Shown: piece by piece, positions 1 through 33,860 of the stretch | How positions within the stretch are numbered: the first letter of the stretch is position 1 | Layout of the letters: every line of letters begins with the position of its first letter | Assembly (NCBI RefSeq): GCF_000003605.2 | Contig: NW_003141322.1 | Coordinates: 60,028-93,889, forward strand | From: Saccoglossus kowalevskii | Taxonomy: Eukaryota > Hemichordata > Enteropneusta > Harrimaniidae | Reading direction: 5' to 3' | DNA length: 33,862 nucleotides | Made by a program: the position numbers and the translations under genes | Notes under the pieces: model-generated | Seen by the model: the letters and a program-made list of their open reading frames with translations, nothing else | The model's database searches: none | Told to the model about the DNA's origin: nothing

Positions 1-44
1 TACGATACCGCCTTGAGATGCTGAATTGTTCGAGTTACGGACAT
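1..44 (-). CDS. Possible start of a further gene cut by the window edge
   Basis: On the minus strand an ATG at 44 opens a frame of 14 codons that is still open at the window edge. It begins MSVTR, the same five residues that begin the complete TSSK-like kinase at 898-1776, after which the two diverge. It could be the first codons of another tandem kinase copy, or chance. The context before the ATG (C at -3) is not strong. Too little is visible to assign a product. Confidence 0.2.
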   Translation of the reverse strand, partial: MSVTRTIQHLKAVS

Positions 45-446
45 TTGCGCTCTTCTAATGAAATCACAGGTACGAGTTTTGATCTTGGCGCAACGGGCAC
101 TAATTGCCGTCGACGAATCCTTAGATACTTTCTAATCACCAAAGAAATTAGTTACAGCTTGATAACGTCTCAGTTTGCAATCGTTGGTCCGCGCAACAGT
201 AACAATCGCTATCTTGCTTCAGTTCATATGAGACCCATATCTCGCATGCGCGGGGCGACGTCCATCGCCCTTTAAAAGTTTACAGAACTTCGACTTACGG
301 GCAACATGGATTTATTTTTTTGGCGTCAATCACTTGTTGTGAGAATGGTCAAGAAAAACAAAAGTAAATAAACTTAACCAAAAACTGATCAGAACGTGAA
401 TGATTACCACATTTCTTTCCTTGTATTGACTCTTTGGAAGTGGGAT
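45..446. other. Left intergenic stretch, no gene seen
   Basis: About 400 bases between the left-edge frame and the 265-bp duplication. The first 290 bases are less AT-rich than most of the window and contain a GACGTC core in a short GC-rich patch near 257-262. I see no convincing coding frame. The open frames here are short and have no recognisable domain. Confidence 0.4.
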
Positions 447-632
447 GAAAACGAAACAAAATTGAATTTTTTCACCAGATGAAATAACTTTATGTATAAC
501 ACATGTATGCGAACACGATAACAATAATACAATACTCAATATAAAAGTTGTAATTTGCAATTTATTGCAAACTGCAGTGAAAATAAGACATTACTAAATC
601 TCAAAATCGAAAATTTCAAAAACACAAACCAT

Positions 633-711
633 TTAGTCCTGATTGTCGTCTGTTATTTCCTTAACTTTGGCGCTCATCCGAGACATCCAAAAGTTGCATC
701 GTAATTCACTC
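633..711 (-). pseudogene. Duplicated C-terminal fragment of the TSSK-like kinase
   Basis: Minus-strand copy of the last 25 codons and stop of the kinase at 898-1776, produced by the 265-bp tandem duplication. It has no kinase domain and no start and breaks off abruptly at 711 where unit 2 begins. One residue differs from the intact gene: the Ser just before the Trp of the C-terminal CNSW motif is Phe here. The remaining changes are silent or lie in the 3' UTR and in the Arg-Met region. It could only be expressed as part of a read-through 3' UTR. Confidence 0.85.
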
Positions 712-825
712 GAAAACGAAACAAATTTGAATTTTTTCACCAGATGAAATAACTTTATGTATAACACATGTATGCGAACACGATAACAATAATACAATAC
801 TCAATATAAAAGTTGTAATTTGCAA

Positions 826-831
826 TTTATT
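826..831 (-). terminator. Poly(A) signal of the minus-strand kinase
   Basis: AATAAA on the minus strand, about 67 bases past the stop codon at 898-900. An identical copy at 561-566 lies in duplication unit 1, so two alternative 3' ends 265 bases apart are possible. Confidence 0.65.
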
Positions 832-897
832 GCAAACTGCAGTGAAAATAAGACATTACTAAATCTCAAAATCGAAAATTTCAAAAACATAAACCAT

Positions 898-1776
898 TTA
901 GTCTTGATTGTCGTCTGTTATTTCCTTAACTTTGGCGCTCATCCGGGACATCCAAGAGTTGCATCGTAATTCACTCATTTTTGCGCGTTCTTCTGGGTTA
1001 ACATTGAGCATGTGTTTGATGAGATCTTTGCATTCTGTTGATAATTTCTTGGAGCGTGAAAATCCAAGTCCTTTCTCCATCTGATCTTTTACCATTTTCT
1101 TGACATTAGTGTCATCGTAAGGCATTGAGCCACACACCATGATATACAGTATCACACCCATACTCCAGATGTCGTATCCCGTAGCATCATACGGAATACC
1201 TTGTAAGATTTCCGGTGCGGCGTAGGCGGCACTGCCGCAAAAGGTTTTACTCATGTCGCCGTCATGGATGCGTCGAGCAAATCCAAAGTCGGTGATTTTG
1301 ATGTGGTTGTTGACGTCCAGCAGTATGTTTTCGCATTTGAGGTCCCTGTGGACGATGTTCTTCTCGTGACAGTACTCAATGCCATCGCACAATTCTAGAA
1401 ACATTTGATTCGCCGTCTCTTCCTTGATTGCACCGCGAAGTTTGATATAATCCAATAGATCACCATGTCCCGCTATTTCCATGGTGATGTATACTCGATC
1501 TCCCAAGTCCATTACATCAAAGACTTGGATGATATTTTTATGGCTAATATCCTTCACAATTTCAAGTTCTCGCGGCAGGAATTTTTTCTGGAAATCCCTT
1601 GGTGCCTTCTTTCGGTTGATGATCTTGATGGCCACACGTTCTTTCTTTTGTTCGCTGTAAGCACTTTTAACTTTTGCATACGACCCCTCGCCAAGAACGG
1701 GTCCGACTATATAGCCTTTCTTCTTTAATGATTCTTCGTCGGTGAGCGTCTTTTGGAACGGCCTGGTCACAGACAT
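898..1776 (-). CDS. TSSK-family serine/threonine kinase (TSSK1/2-like), intronless
   Basis: Predicted 292-residue protein kinase, nearly all catalytic domain. Seen in the sequence (numbering from the chosen ATG): glycine loop GEGSYAKV at 29-36, ATP-anchoring Lys51 in VAIKII, Glu70 of helix C, catalytic HRDLKCEN from 143, DFG at 163-165, and activation loop SKTFCGSAAYAAPE with Thr178. The motifs KKGYIVG, GSYAKVKSAYSE, FLPRE and GSAAYAAPE are typical of testis-specific serine/threonine kinases, most like TSSK1/2. The length is nearer to compact TSSK3/TSSK6. All catalytic residues are present, so it should be active. The frame is open 11 codons further upstream, but that extension has no ATG. 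The ATG at 1776 (MSVTRPFQ) has A at -3. Family members act in post-meiotic germ cells; role here is inferred. It is divergent to the kinase at 2151 and its 3' end is tandemly duplicated. Confidence 0.92.
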   Translation of the reverse strand: MSVTRPFQKTLTDEESLKKKGYIVGPVLGEGSYAKVKSAYSEQKKERVAIKIINRKKAPRDFQKKFLPRELEIVKDISHKNIIQVFDVMDLGDRVYITMEIAGHGDLLDYIKLRGAIKEETANQMFLELCDGIEYCHEKNIVHRDLKCENILLDVNNHIKITDFGFARRIHDGDMSKTFCGSAAYAAPEILQGIPYDATGYDIWSMGVILYIMVCGSMPYDDTNVKKMVKDQMEKGLGFSRSKKLSTECKDLIKHMLNVNPEERAKMSELRCNSWMSRMSAKVKEITDDNQD

Positions 1777-1974
1777 ATTCACGAACTGTCCGATGATCCT
1801 ACCAACCAACCAACCCTTTCTCCGCCAGTTTATGGTTTCACAAACTTATGTTATGATTTCTGTGATACACACTGTACACTGCGGTACAGATGAAAACAAA
1901 ATATAAAATAACGATAACAAATCCGCAGAAAACAATCACCCGTAGCTGCGCGCGTCGGTGGAACAATACGCGCG

Positions 1975-1987
1975 AGGTCATTGACCC
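1975..1987. promoter_or_regulatory. Inverted AGGTCA half-sites, 1-base spacer
   Basis: The sequence reads AGGTCA, one T, then TGACCC: two nuclear-receptor half-sites (AGGTCA and GGGTCA) as an inverted repeat with a one-base spacer. IR1 elements are bound by some nuclear receptors such as FXR- or EcR-type heterodimers. That a receptor binds here is inference; a 13-base motif can occur by chance. Confidence 0.35.
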
Positions 1988-2021
1988 ACGCCGAACGCAT
2001 AATCACGCAAGCAAAGCGAGG

Positions 2022-2029
2022 TGACGTCA
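2022..2029. promoter_or_regulatory. Perfect palindromic CRE (TGACGTCA)
   Basis: Full consensus cAMP response element, followed 13 bases later by a half-site TACGTCA (2043-2049). CREB/CREM-family factors bind this motif, and CREM is the classic activator of post-meiotic male germline genes in mammals. It lies 23 bases before the ATG at 2052. That would be unusually close for a coding start if the site is upstream of transcription initiation, and it favours the ATG at 2151. Confidence 0.6.
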
Positions 2030-2150
2030 TTCAATAGAGATTTACGTCACAATGCGCTACGTTCTAAAGGACAGTGGTTCTATACAACACAAACTGGGGA
2101 CGTCTGACAACATCTTAGTCACTTTACTGTATACTTGTCATCTAGATAAT

Positions 2151-3062
2151 ATGGAACACGACGGCACAAACGTCAATATGAACGAACAAGTACAGCAACA
2201 AGAAACAACAAGAGCGACTAGAGAGTGCCCGAAAGATCGAGACATTTTAAGGAGTAGAGGCTTGATGGTTGGAGAAAGCCTTGGTTACGGATCGTATTCC
2301 AAAGTGAAGTTTGCAATCGAGACGAAGACAATGAGAAAGATTGCTGTTAAGATTATTGATCGTCGGAAAGCACCGCGCGACTTCCTTCAAAATTTCCTAC
2401 CAAGGGAACTTGATATTTTGCCAAACCTGAAACACGAAGGTATTATACTGACGTATGGTTATTTTGAAGAAAATAACAAAATCTTTATAACCCAAGAGTT
2501 GGCCGAGAACGGTGATATGTTGACATATATTCGAGGCGCTGGTTCAGCACTACCAGAAAGATTGGCCAAGCAGTGGATCCTAGAGATGACAGAAGCACTG
2601 GACTACCTCAACAAGCAATGCCTGGTACACAGAGATTTGAAATGTGAAAACATACTACTTGATTCTAACATGCATGTGAAAATCGGCGATTTTGGGTTTG
2701 CCCGAAAAATTGGAGAGCACGAACTTAGCAAGACATACTGTGGATCAGCGGCTTATGCGGCGCCTGAAATTCTGCAATCACTGCCATACAGCCCGGCAAA
2801 GTCCGATATATGGGCACTAGGAGTTATAATGTACATTCTAACGTGCGGTGAAATGCCTTTTGGCGACGACTCCATGAATGTCTCTAAAATTCTGCATCGA
2901 CAAATGGATGGAATTCGATTCCCACTTTTGCGAAGGATTACCCCAGAGTGTAGAAAACTTATAGAAGCAATGTTAACAATCGATCCCGATAAACGTATCA
3001 ATTTGGAAGGTGTGTTGGCAAGTGCATGGTTAAACCCACCTGATAATAAAACACCCAATTAA
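2151..3062 (+). CDS. TSSK-family serine/threonine kinase, intronless
   Basis: Predicted 303-residue protein kinase from the ATG at 2151; an in-frame ATG at 2052 would add 33 residues. I prefer 2151 because its context is stronger (A at -3, G at +4), the product matches the partner kinase in size, and the CRE sites crowd the 2052 ATG. Numbering from 2151: glycine loop GYGSYSKV at 45-52, Lys67, Glu86, HRDLKCEN from 160, DFG at 180-182, and SKTYCGSAAYAAPE with Thr195. All catalytic residues are present. The kinase core is clearly TSSK-like (FLPREL, GSAAYAAPE) but has diverged far from the neighbour, so this is an old duplication, unlike the recent 265-bp event. The poorly conserved Gln/Thr-rich N-terminus (residues 8-25) is not part of the domain. 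Expected role: germ-cell kinase, by family. Confidence 0.9.
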   Translation: MEHDGTNVNMNEQVQQQETTRATRECPKDRDILRSRGLMVGESLGYGSYSKVKFAIETKTMRKIAVKIIDRRKAPRDFLQNFLPRELDILPNLKHEGIILTYGYFEENNKIFITQELAENGDMLTYIRGAGSALPERLAKQWILEMTEALDYLNKQCLVHRDLKCENILLDSNMHVKIGDFGFARKIGEHELSKTYCGSAAYAAPEILQSLPYSPAKSDIWALGVIMYILTCGEMPFGDDSMNVSKILHRQMDGIRFPLLRRITPECRKLIEAMLTIDPDKRINLEGVLASAWLNPPDNKTPN

Positions 3063-3238
3063 TAATAGCATGCAAAGATAATAGCTACAATCATTCTCAA
3101 TGTAAATCATAATAACCAATATCATGACCACCATTGTCACCTGCCAAAGCTGATCTGACCGTCACGTTTTGAGGTGAAATACTCTACAGAATAGAACTTT
3201 TTTATGTAAATTAATAACATTTTATTACTTTTTTCTAA

Positions 3239-3244
3239 AATAAA
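3239..3244 (+). terminator. Poly(A) signal of the plus-strand kinase
   Basis: AATAAA 177 bases after the stop codon of the kinase ending at 3062, in an A/T-rich 3' UTR. Confidence 0.55.
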
Positions 3245-5039
3245 TCAAAGTCTTTGTAATTTACATGATGCGAATTTGTATGTTGATCTCATTTTATGTA
3301 TGCTTCTTCAGCCTATACCATTACCTACTTCCAGCCACAATTTCTGTGTACAAATGCAGTGTCTGCATTATAAAAATACACCGCACATACCAGCAATACA
3401 GACGTATTCAATCATACACAAGGCAACGTTTACACGGAAATAAATTTGCAATGCAAATGAATTTCACAACTTAATGAACAGCGCCACCTAGAGATTAATT
3501 TACACAATAAGACTGTTGATGTGCACGAAGTGAAAACAAATGGATGTGTATAAGAAACCTGGAAAGTCTTTGACTAAACTTTTTATTTTTAAAATATCTC
3601 AAACTATAAAGCACAAAATCAGCTAGAATCCAATATAAACATGCAAGGAACTCAAATAAGTTATATGCTGGTATAATGTTAAGCCTTGGAATTTCAGTTT
3701 TATGTAAAATTTGCAAATGATTTAAGAGGGGCTAACTGTCTTGGAATGATGCATATACGTATGAATCCCTGGTGACACATATATGTAACGTTATTATATA
3801 TTGATAAGAAAAGTTTCATTTTGTTTATGCATTTATATTCGTCAGCAAATTTAAAATGGCATTACCGATACATGATATACAAATGTCGACTCTGTAGTTT
3901 CAGACTAAAAACAAGTCTCATGTCTGTAATTAAGTCCTAAGTGACACATGCAATTGGATTCACTGTAGACTTTGGAATGAAGGACATATAATGATATTTG
4001 GCAAACCAAAAATAACATGGCACCTCGGAAACAAGTTAAGATTAAAATATTTTTCCACTTTATTAATGAATTTATCAAATTAAAGAAACATAATATTTTG
4101 ACCAATACTCATAATTTCAGCACCTGAAGCTATTTTCAAATACGAATATATGTGGTTTCTATTTATACACACTATTAACAGCATATTAAACACTAATAGT
4201 ATTTACATAAAACAGAAAAAAATCATATAAAAATAGCTGTACAAATATAATACAATTAATGACAATAAGGTCAATAGGTGATTTCCCATACAATTGCGAG
4301 ATCTCGCGAGATGCATGAAAGACGCGTGTTGAATGTCTGCCACAAAAATCGAACGATTTGATTTTGAACTAGAATTTCTTTATTTCGTAGCTCCCATCGA
4401 CCGGCCGATCTTCGACAGATGAATGAATATTGCTTCCGAATACCCTCGATTAGGCAAAATTGTTAATCATCAAATGTGGACAGCACATTATTTAGCATAG
4501 AATTGTCTTCCAAAATACTTTCGCGTTTGTCGAATCCCACGCAATGTTTGACGCCAATACGACGCTATAACCTTTGTTTGTTCTGTTTTTATGTTCGATT
4601 TCATGAATGGAAAATGGTCTATTAAACATTTTATGTGATATTGAAAAAGAACCAGGGTCGCGTACACACAGTACATGTCGTTTACTCATTTTGAATACTG
4701 TAGTTATTTAAGACAATGATTGCCAAATATTGTCTACCATATATGATGGTCACTTGGACCATGGTATAGAATTTTGGAAATTTTTAACTAAATTGTCCAC
4801 AATACTGTATCTTTAAAGCGAGAGGGTCGTCACCTGCATACACAGTCCAAGGCGACGATAATAATACATGCTAAAAACGCAAAGGGTCAAGAGTCACGCG
4901 TGTTTGTTAACAATGACACGCTATGGCTATCTGACACATGCGCAGGTGATGACTCCCTCTCTTTAACTGAAATTACTATTTTTGTAATAATGGAAATAAT
5001 GATGTATATTTTCTTCATTTCTGCATTACATATCTCAAT

Positions 5040-5055
5040 TATATATATATATATA
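5040..5055. repeat. (TA)8 microsatellite
   Basis: Uninterrupted alternating TA run. A similar (TA)8 run lies at 11849-11864 in intron 20 of the WDR64-type gene. Confidence 0.9.
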
Positions 5056-6035
5056 CGCTTGTAACAATGCTGTACACTTTTTATAAACTTTTCACTTTCA
5101 TCCACAAACTTATTCAGCACATCACCTGCTTGACTCTTGGCTATTCATGGAGGCTTTTAACGATGTGTTAAAGTAAATTCATTTGCATAAATTTGTTTTG
5201 ATCGGAGCACTCTAACACGTCTTGTGATAATACATCAGATAAATAGATACAGTTTAATGCATCTGTCAACACTTCATTTTAAGCAGAATGGTTGAATACA
5301 GTATCATCTTTTTCTAGGTGATGGTAGAGAAGACCAAGAACTGCTACTTGTTGTGGTATTAGTTGTAGCTAATCTCTGTAACTTTCTTCTACTTTGTTGC
5401 TAATGAAAAATACAAAGAGAAAAAGACATTTATACAAGTTTTCCACATTCAAGTTTTGTACCTTTTAGCATTTAAAGTATTATAAATCTCCAAATAGTGA
5501 AATTATGTTTCAAGTTTCATGCAGTATTATATTATTTCTTTAAAGAAAGTAGCAAATACAAAATTTCAATCATGCATTACTAGCGCATGATCTTATGAGG
5601 CTTTCACAAGAATACCACACAAAATGCATGAATGCAGTACAGAGATCATATCAAAATGACAATCAAACAAGTTTTGCGTTTGGGTTCAGTGACAAAATTC
5701 TATTTACATATACAGTGATCGATGCGTTCAATGTAAACAAAAAGAAGTGTTCAAATGTGATGTCAATAAACCTTGAACGTGTCTATGTTGGTGACTCCAT
5801 ATAAGAGACAATTTACAGAATGACAAATTGGTGTTAGATGTATAATAATATACAGTACTGAAATCTCATCATCATGTTACAATAAATTGATATGAAGTCA
5901 CAAACGTTTTTTTAATTGCAGATACATTAAAAAATCTCAGAGCCATATTCAAGCAATCTTATAGTTGTAAAACCTTATTATGTAAAACAACACCCTCTTA
6001 CGGATAACAAACAATTAACACTGCACTTGCATATA

Positions 6036-6223
6036 CTGTAAACCGTTTTAATTTTGCAAGAGATAACATTTTTAGAATTTTGTGAGTCAGTGAAAATTGT
6101 AAAATTTCGTAGCAGCGAAAATTTCTCTGGATTTCTACTACACATGTGATTTTTGCAAAATTTGTCTTTACAAATGCCATAATATCGTGAAATTTCTAGC
6201 AGTTAAAATGAAACGATTTACAG
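6036..6223. mobile_element. MITE-like element with CTGTAAA ends
   Basis: 188-bp segment whose left end (CTGTAAACCGTTT) matches the reverse complement of its right end (CTGTAAATCGTTT). It is flanked on both sides by TA, as expected for a TA target duplication. No coding capacity. Its inside is shared, in the opposite orientation, with the segment at about 12660-12857: both contain ATTTTGTGAGT-C/T-AGTGAAAAT and a later AAATGCCATAA motif. The repeated interior shows this is a dispersed family. TA duplication suggests Tc1/mariner-type mobilisation (inference). Confidence 0.75.
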
Positions 6224-6863
6224 TAGGTCAAGCATGCTCAAGTCAAACATTTGCCACGGATAAATTTCCGAAACAAGACAAGCCTTGTGCATACGAAACT
6301 GTGCTGATAACTGAATGCATGCAGGAAAATGAACCTCTATACATGTACCTTCATGTGATACAATGTCCGACGCTGCACAGTATTAATCAATGAGGAAGAA
6401 ACAGTGAACATAATAATTGTTAGTAATCCCAATGTCGCTTGTAAGTAAAGAAACTTTATTGGAGTTGTATCCACATTTGAATCATGATTTCAGTAAGTGT
6501 TGGATTAGAAGACAAGAAATGAAATACAGCTCCAGAGACAAAGAACAAGTAGCTCTAGTTCTGTTTATTTTTGAAGGGTTGCACTTTCACTTGTGAGGGT
6601 TAATATAGGAGGGAGCAGTAATTGATGCAGAGGTCAAGCTCTATACTGTCATGAGGTACTGGTATCATCATGAAAACATTATTTGGAAATTAGATTTTTT
6701 ATGAGGGAGTATACAAATACCCCTGTTGATCCTGAAAAATTAAGATACACTGTAACTCAGGGAGAAATTCACATAGATAATACCAAGACATCGTAAAACG
6801 CGGTTACAATAAGGTTATTTTCATTAATGAGAGTTTAACTTGTTGTGTCTTTTAGACATGGTG

Positions 6864-6869
6864 TTTATT
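6864..6869 (-). terminator. Poly(A) signal of the WDR64-type gene
   Basis: AATAAA on the minus strand, 44-49 bases past the stop codon at 6913-6915; fits a short 3' UTR. Confidence 0.6.
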
Positions 6870-6912
6870 ATTCGTACAGTTAAATTATATGACATTTTAA
6901 ACTAAAAATCAA

Positions 6913-31356
<24,444 letters not shown>

Positions 31357-33426
31357 GTTGATATGTTACGTGTGAGGTGCACAGGCCATACTGTTAGCCA
31401 CTTAACCGATTCTTCTCCAATGGTGTCCTGCTGGACACACTGTCAGATCTCTATACATGGGTTCAGTGTTAGCGACTTGACACCGAGACTTTACTTACGT
31501 CGATCGGCTTTCCTCGAGTCTATTGTCCTACAGTAGGTCTACAATCGTGCTTCGGCGTGTAGTTATGACAACCCCCTAGCTCATGAATATGAATGAGTTG
31601 TATCGGTGTCGTTTTTCACACTCTGCCCTTGTGGTGTATTGACGCAGTCGCACCTACAGTATAGGTGTATCGTACAGGCAGTGCTTGAGTCAAATGGTCG
31701 GTTAAACAAAGGGAATATTAAAATTGATAATATCCCAGCATGGTTGATATTTGACCCTTAACCCCCGGTTAACATTTCAGGGTTTTCCTTTGATGATAAC
31801 AATGCCAGAAAACAAACTCGGGCTCAGATTAGTGGCGCAAAATTTGACCTAAGCCCGACAAGTTCATTAATTGCTTCTCAACAGTTATGGAATTTATTTG
31901 TTTTGCGTGTCGTTAAATGTCATTGTCCATGAGTCGCATGAATGTACGGCCTTTAAAAAGAACATATTCTAGATATCCTTCGTGTTCTAAGATAGACAAT
32001 GCAAACCGAACACCGTGTATTTTTTTCTGAACAAACGAGCGTTACAAGTTAATCGACACGTGCCTCTGTGTGGTCATTGGGGGTTTGATCATTACCAGTC
32101 ACCACGGGGGAACTATTTCACCGTGCGCCCAAATGTTACACCGTGATAGCCGCCCAGAGACCAATTTGAAGACTGTTTTTTCATTCTATTTCGAATATAT
32201 TATTTGATTGATGTATAACATAATGTAAAGAGGGTGCATGTAATTGCATATGTACACTATCAATATACAATATAGTTGAAACATGGAGGTATAATCTGTT
32301 TATACCTCCATGGTTGAAACTTACTCGTATGATAACCTTCTGGGAGGTTTGGGGTTAAATTATTTATTTTATTAGCCCACAATGTGTATTGTATTAACCT
32401 TTTAAGAAACTATAGACAAAAGAATATTACATTTTACTGTCAAAATAAAAATAAAATGAATATAAATAAATGTTAAAATAAGTAAATATGTATTTGTCTG
32501 TCTGTTTGATTGTTTGATTTTCAGGCCGTGTATAAGTATTTTTTATTAACCGTTACTATTAAATAAAAAAAATACATTTTACAAATATTAAAACAAAATT
32601 GTCAACAAAGATACTGACTGGACTAAAACATGTTTAAAGTTTTTAAACAGATTTTGAAAAAACAAAAAAACATTTGATTTCAGTAATGTACATATCGGGG
32701 TTGTGTATGTGGATGCCCGATGCTATGTTTCCAACCGGTAAGAATGATACTTTCAAGCACATACCTTAATATATAATTTAAAAGTGTCCTACACAAGGAA
32801 AAATATTTACATTGTATTGATGGTACGGATTTCAGACATGCAATGTAATCTTGCCAAATAACGTAGTCGCAGATGAGTTGCAGTTTAGTCGTATCTGCCT
32901 AACGTGTTATGAACTGAGAACAATATATATCTCTGACTTTTTTCATACAGGTCCTTATCCTAGGCAAATTCATTGAGTTGATGAGTATTATCCATTTTCA
33001 AACTATATGCAATCCAACCATTTTTTGTTTGTTATTTTCCTTTAAAAAACAAACCAGCATGCTTAATATGTAGCTGAATATGTAAATATTATTGTATTGC
33101 TATTTTATTTTGCGCTATTCCTCAACACTATACATATTGACGAAAGCGCTGTATATGTTTGGGACTGTGTCCTATAGTATAAATATCAATAAATATACTT
33201 GACATGTCGTGGGTTTTCAAGGTATATGGTTCAAGGGATGAGAGACTGTTAAAATAATGAGAATGAGTATCTTGGGACTGAAAAACTGCTTATATATGTG
33301 TTTGAGACATCCCTACAGGGCAAATATCACTGACACAGTAGGCGCTCTTTACTGTCGACAAAAAAATCCACAGGTGTCAGGCAGTTTGCTTCCCGAGTGA
33401 TTCTGTCGATGAGGGCGCAGAAACAC
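31357..33426. promoter_or_regulatory. Upstream region of the WDR64-type gene
   Basis: No gene seen in about 2 kb. Near the start codon there is a CCAAT box (31417-31421, plus orientation), an inverted repeat GTGTCC-TGCT-GGACAC (31423-31438) and a weak RFX-like half motif (GGTTGTCATAAC on the minus strand, 31562-31573). No TATA box is obvious. Further out is a 13-bp hairpin at 32282-32312. The promoter is inferred by position. Confidence 0.35.
32282..32312. repeat. Perfect 13-bp stem hairpin
   Basis: CATGGAGGTATAA, loop TCTGT, TTATACCTCCATG. The copies of GTTGAAAC on either side (ending near 32280 and starting at 32313) look like a short direct repeat, as left by a tiny foldback insertion or two abutting transposon ends. 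Confidence 0.75.
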
Positions 33427-33430
33427 TATC

Positions 33431-33690
33431 TGAACATTATCACAAGCATGTTAAATCTGTGCCTATCATAAACTCAGCCAACCTGTCCAGGGAGCACCAT
33501 AATGACATGCATGACAAATCTGTGATAACAATAAACTCGGCTAACGTGTACTAGGGAGCACCATAATGACATGCATGACAAATCTGTGATAACAATAAAC
33601 TCGGCTAACGTATACTAGGGAGCATGATGTGTGTATGTGTATGTGTATGACAAATCTGTGCCAACTATAAATTCCTTACCCAACTTGTAT
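33431..33690. repeat. 64-bp tandem repeat (2 near-identical plus 2 degenerate units)
   Basis: Units 33495-33558 and 33559-33622 differ at one base. The preceding 64 bases and the following ~68 bases are diverged copies sharing AAATCTGTG, ATAAACTC and AGGGAGCA. The last unit carries a GTGTATGTGTATG microsatellite insertion. Confidence 0.8.
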
Positions 33691-33715
33691 CAGCAAACAA
33701 TACCATGATATGCGT

Positions 33716-33860
33716 CAGGGGCGGATCTAGGATTCTGAAATGGGGGGGGGGCGATAAGTTGGCGGAAGGCCAAGTTCGCGAGCGCCGATGGCGCGAAGCC
33801 CTCTTGGTTGTTAAAAATAAAGGGGCGCGGCCCCCTCGGCCCCCTCTAAATCCGCTCATG
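33716..33860. mobile_element. GC-rich miniature element with hAT-like ends
   Basis: 145 bp. Left end CAGGGGCGGATCTAGG pairs with the reverse complement of the right end CATGAGCGGATTTAGA (12 of 16 positions). It contains a G10 run and GC-rich interior unlike its surroundings. CAGGGGCGGAT-type ends are common on hAT-related miniature elements in animals. Only two bases follow it in the window, so the target duplication cannot be checked. Confidence 0.65.

Larger units (their letters stand above)
447..976. repeat. 265-bp tandem duplication (two units)
   Basis: Unit 1 is 447-711 and unit 2 is 712-976. They align without gaps at an offset of 265 and differ at five positions by my count (about 98% identity). 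The unit contains the last 79 coding bases of the minus-strand kinase, its stop codon, its 3' UTR and its poly(A) signal. Unit 2 is joined to the intact gene. Unit 1 lies downstream as a broken copy. The identity covers coding and non-coding bases alike, which suggests a recent duplication. Confidence 0.95.
1777..2150. promoter_or_regulatory. Bidirectional promoter region between the two kinases
   Basis: 374 bases separate the favoured start codons of the two divergent kinase genes. The region holds an A/T-rich TATAAAAT motif (1902-1909, plus orientation), an inverted AGGTCA-type motif (1975-1987), a perfect CRE (2022-2029) and a CRE half-site (2043-2049). It is richer in CG dinucleotides from about 1945 to 2050 than its surroundings. 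The layout suggests one shared promoter, with the CRE nearer the plus-strand gene. Confidence 0.6.
3245..6863. other. Intergenic stretch, no gene recognised
   Basis: About 3.6 kb between the poly(A) signals of the plus-strand kinase and the convergent WDR64-type gene. It is strongly AT-rich. I find only short frames without domains, a (TA)8 microsatellite at 5040-5055 and one CTGTAAA-ended miniature element at 6036-6223. Confidence 0.6.

Noticed and set aside
18..275. 85-codon plus-strand frame at the left end
   Set aside because: No recognisable motif and no supporting splice or promoter signals; likely chance.
1465..1728. Plus-strand open frame over the first kinase
   Set aside because: Antisense shadow of the conserved kinase domain; no domain of its own.
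1777..1809. Upstream extension of the minus-strand kinase by 11 codons
   Set aside because: The extension starts with TTG, not ATG; eukaryotic initiation there is unlikely and MSVTR at 1776 has a good context.
33665..33859. 64-codon Arg/Gly-rich minus-strand frame
   Set aside because: It is a reading of the GC-rich miniature element and its inverted ends.
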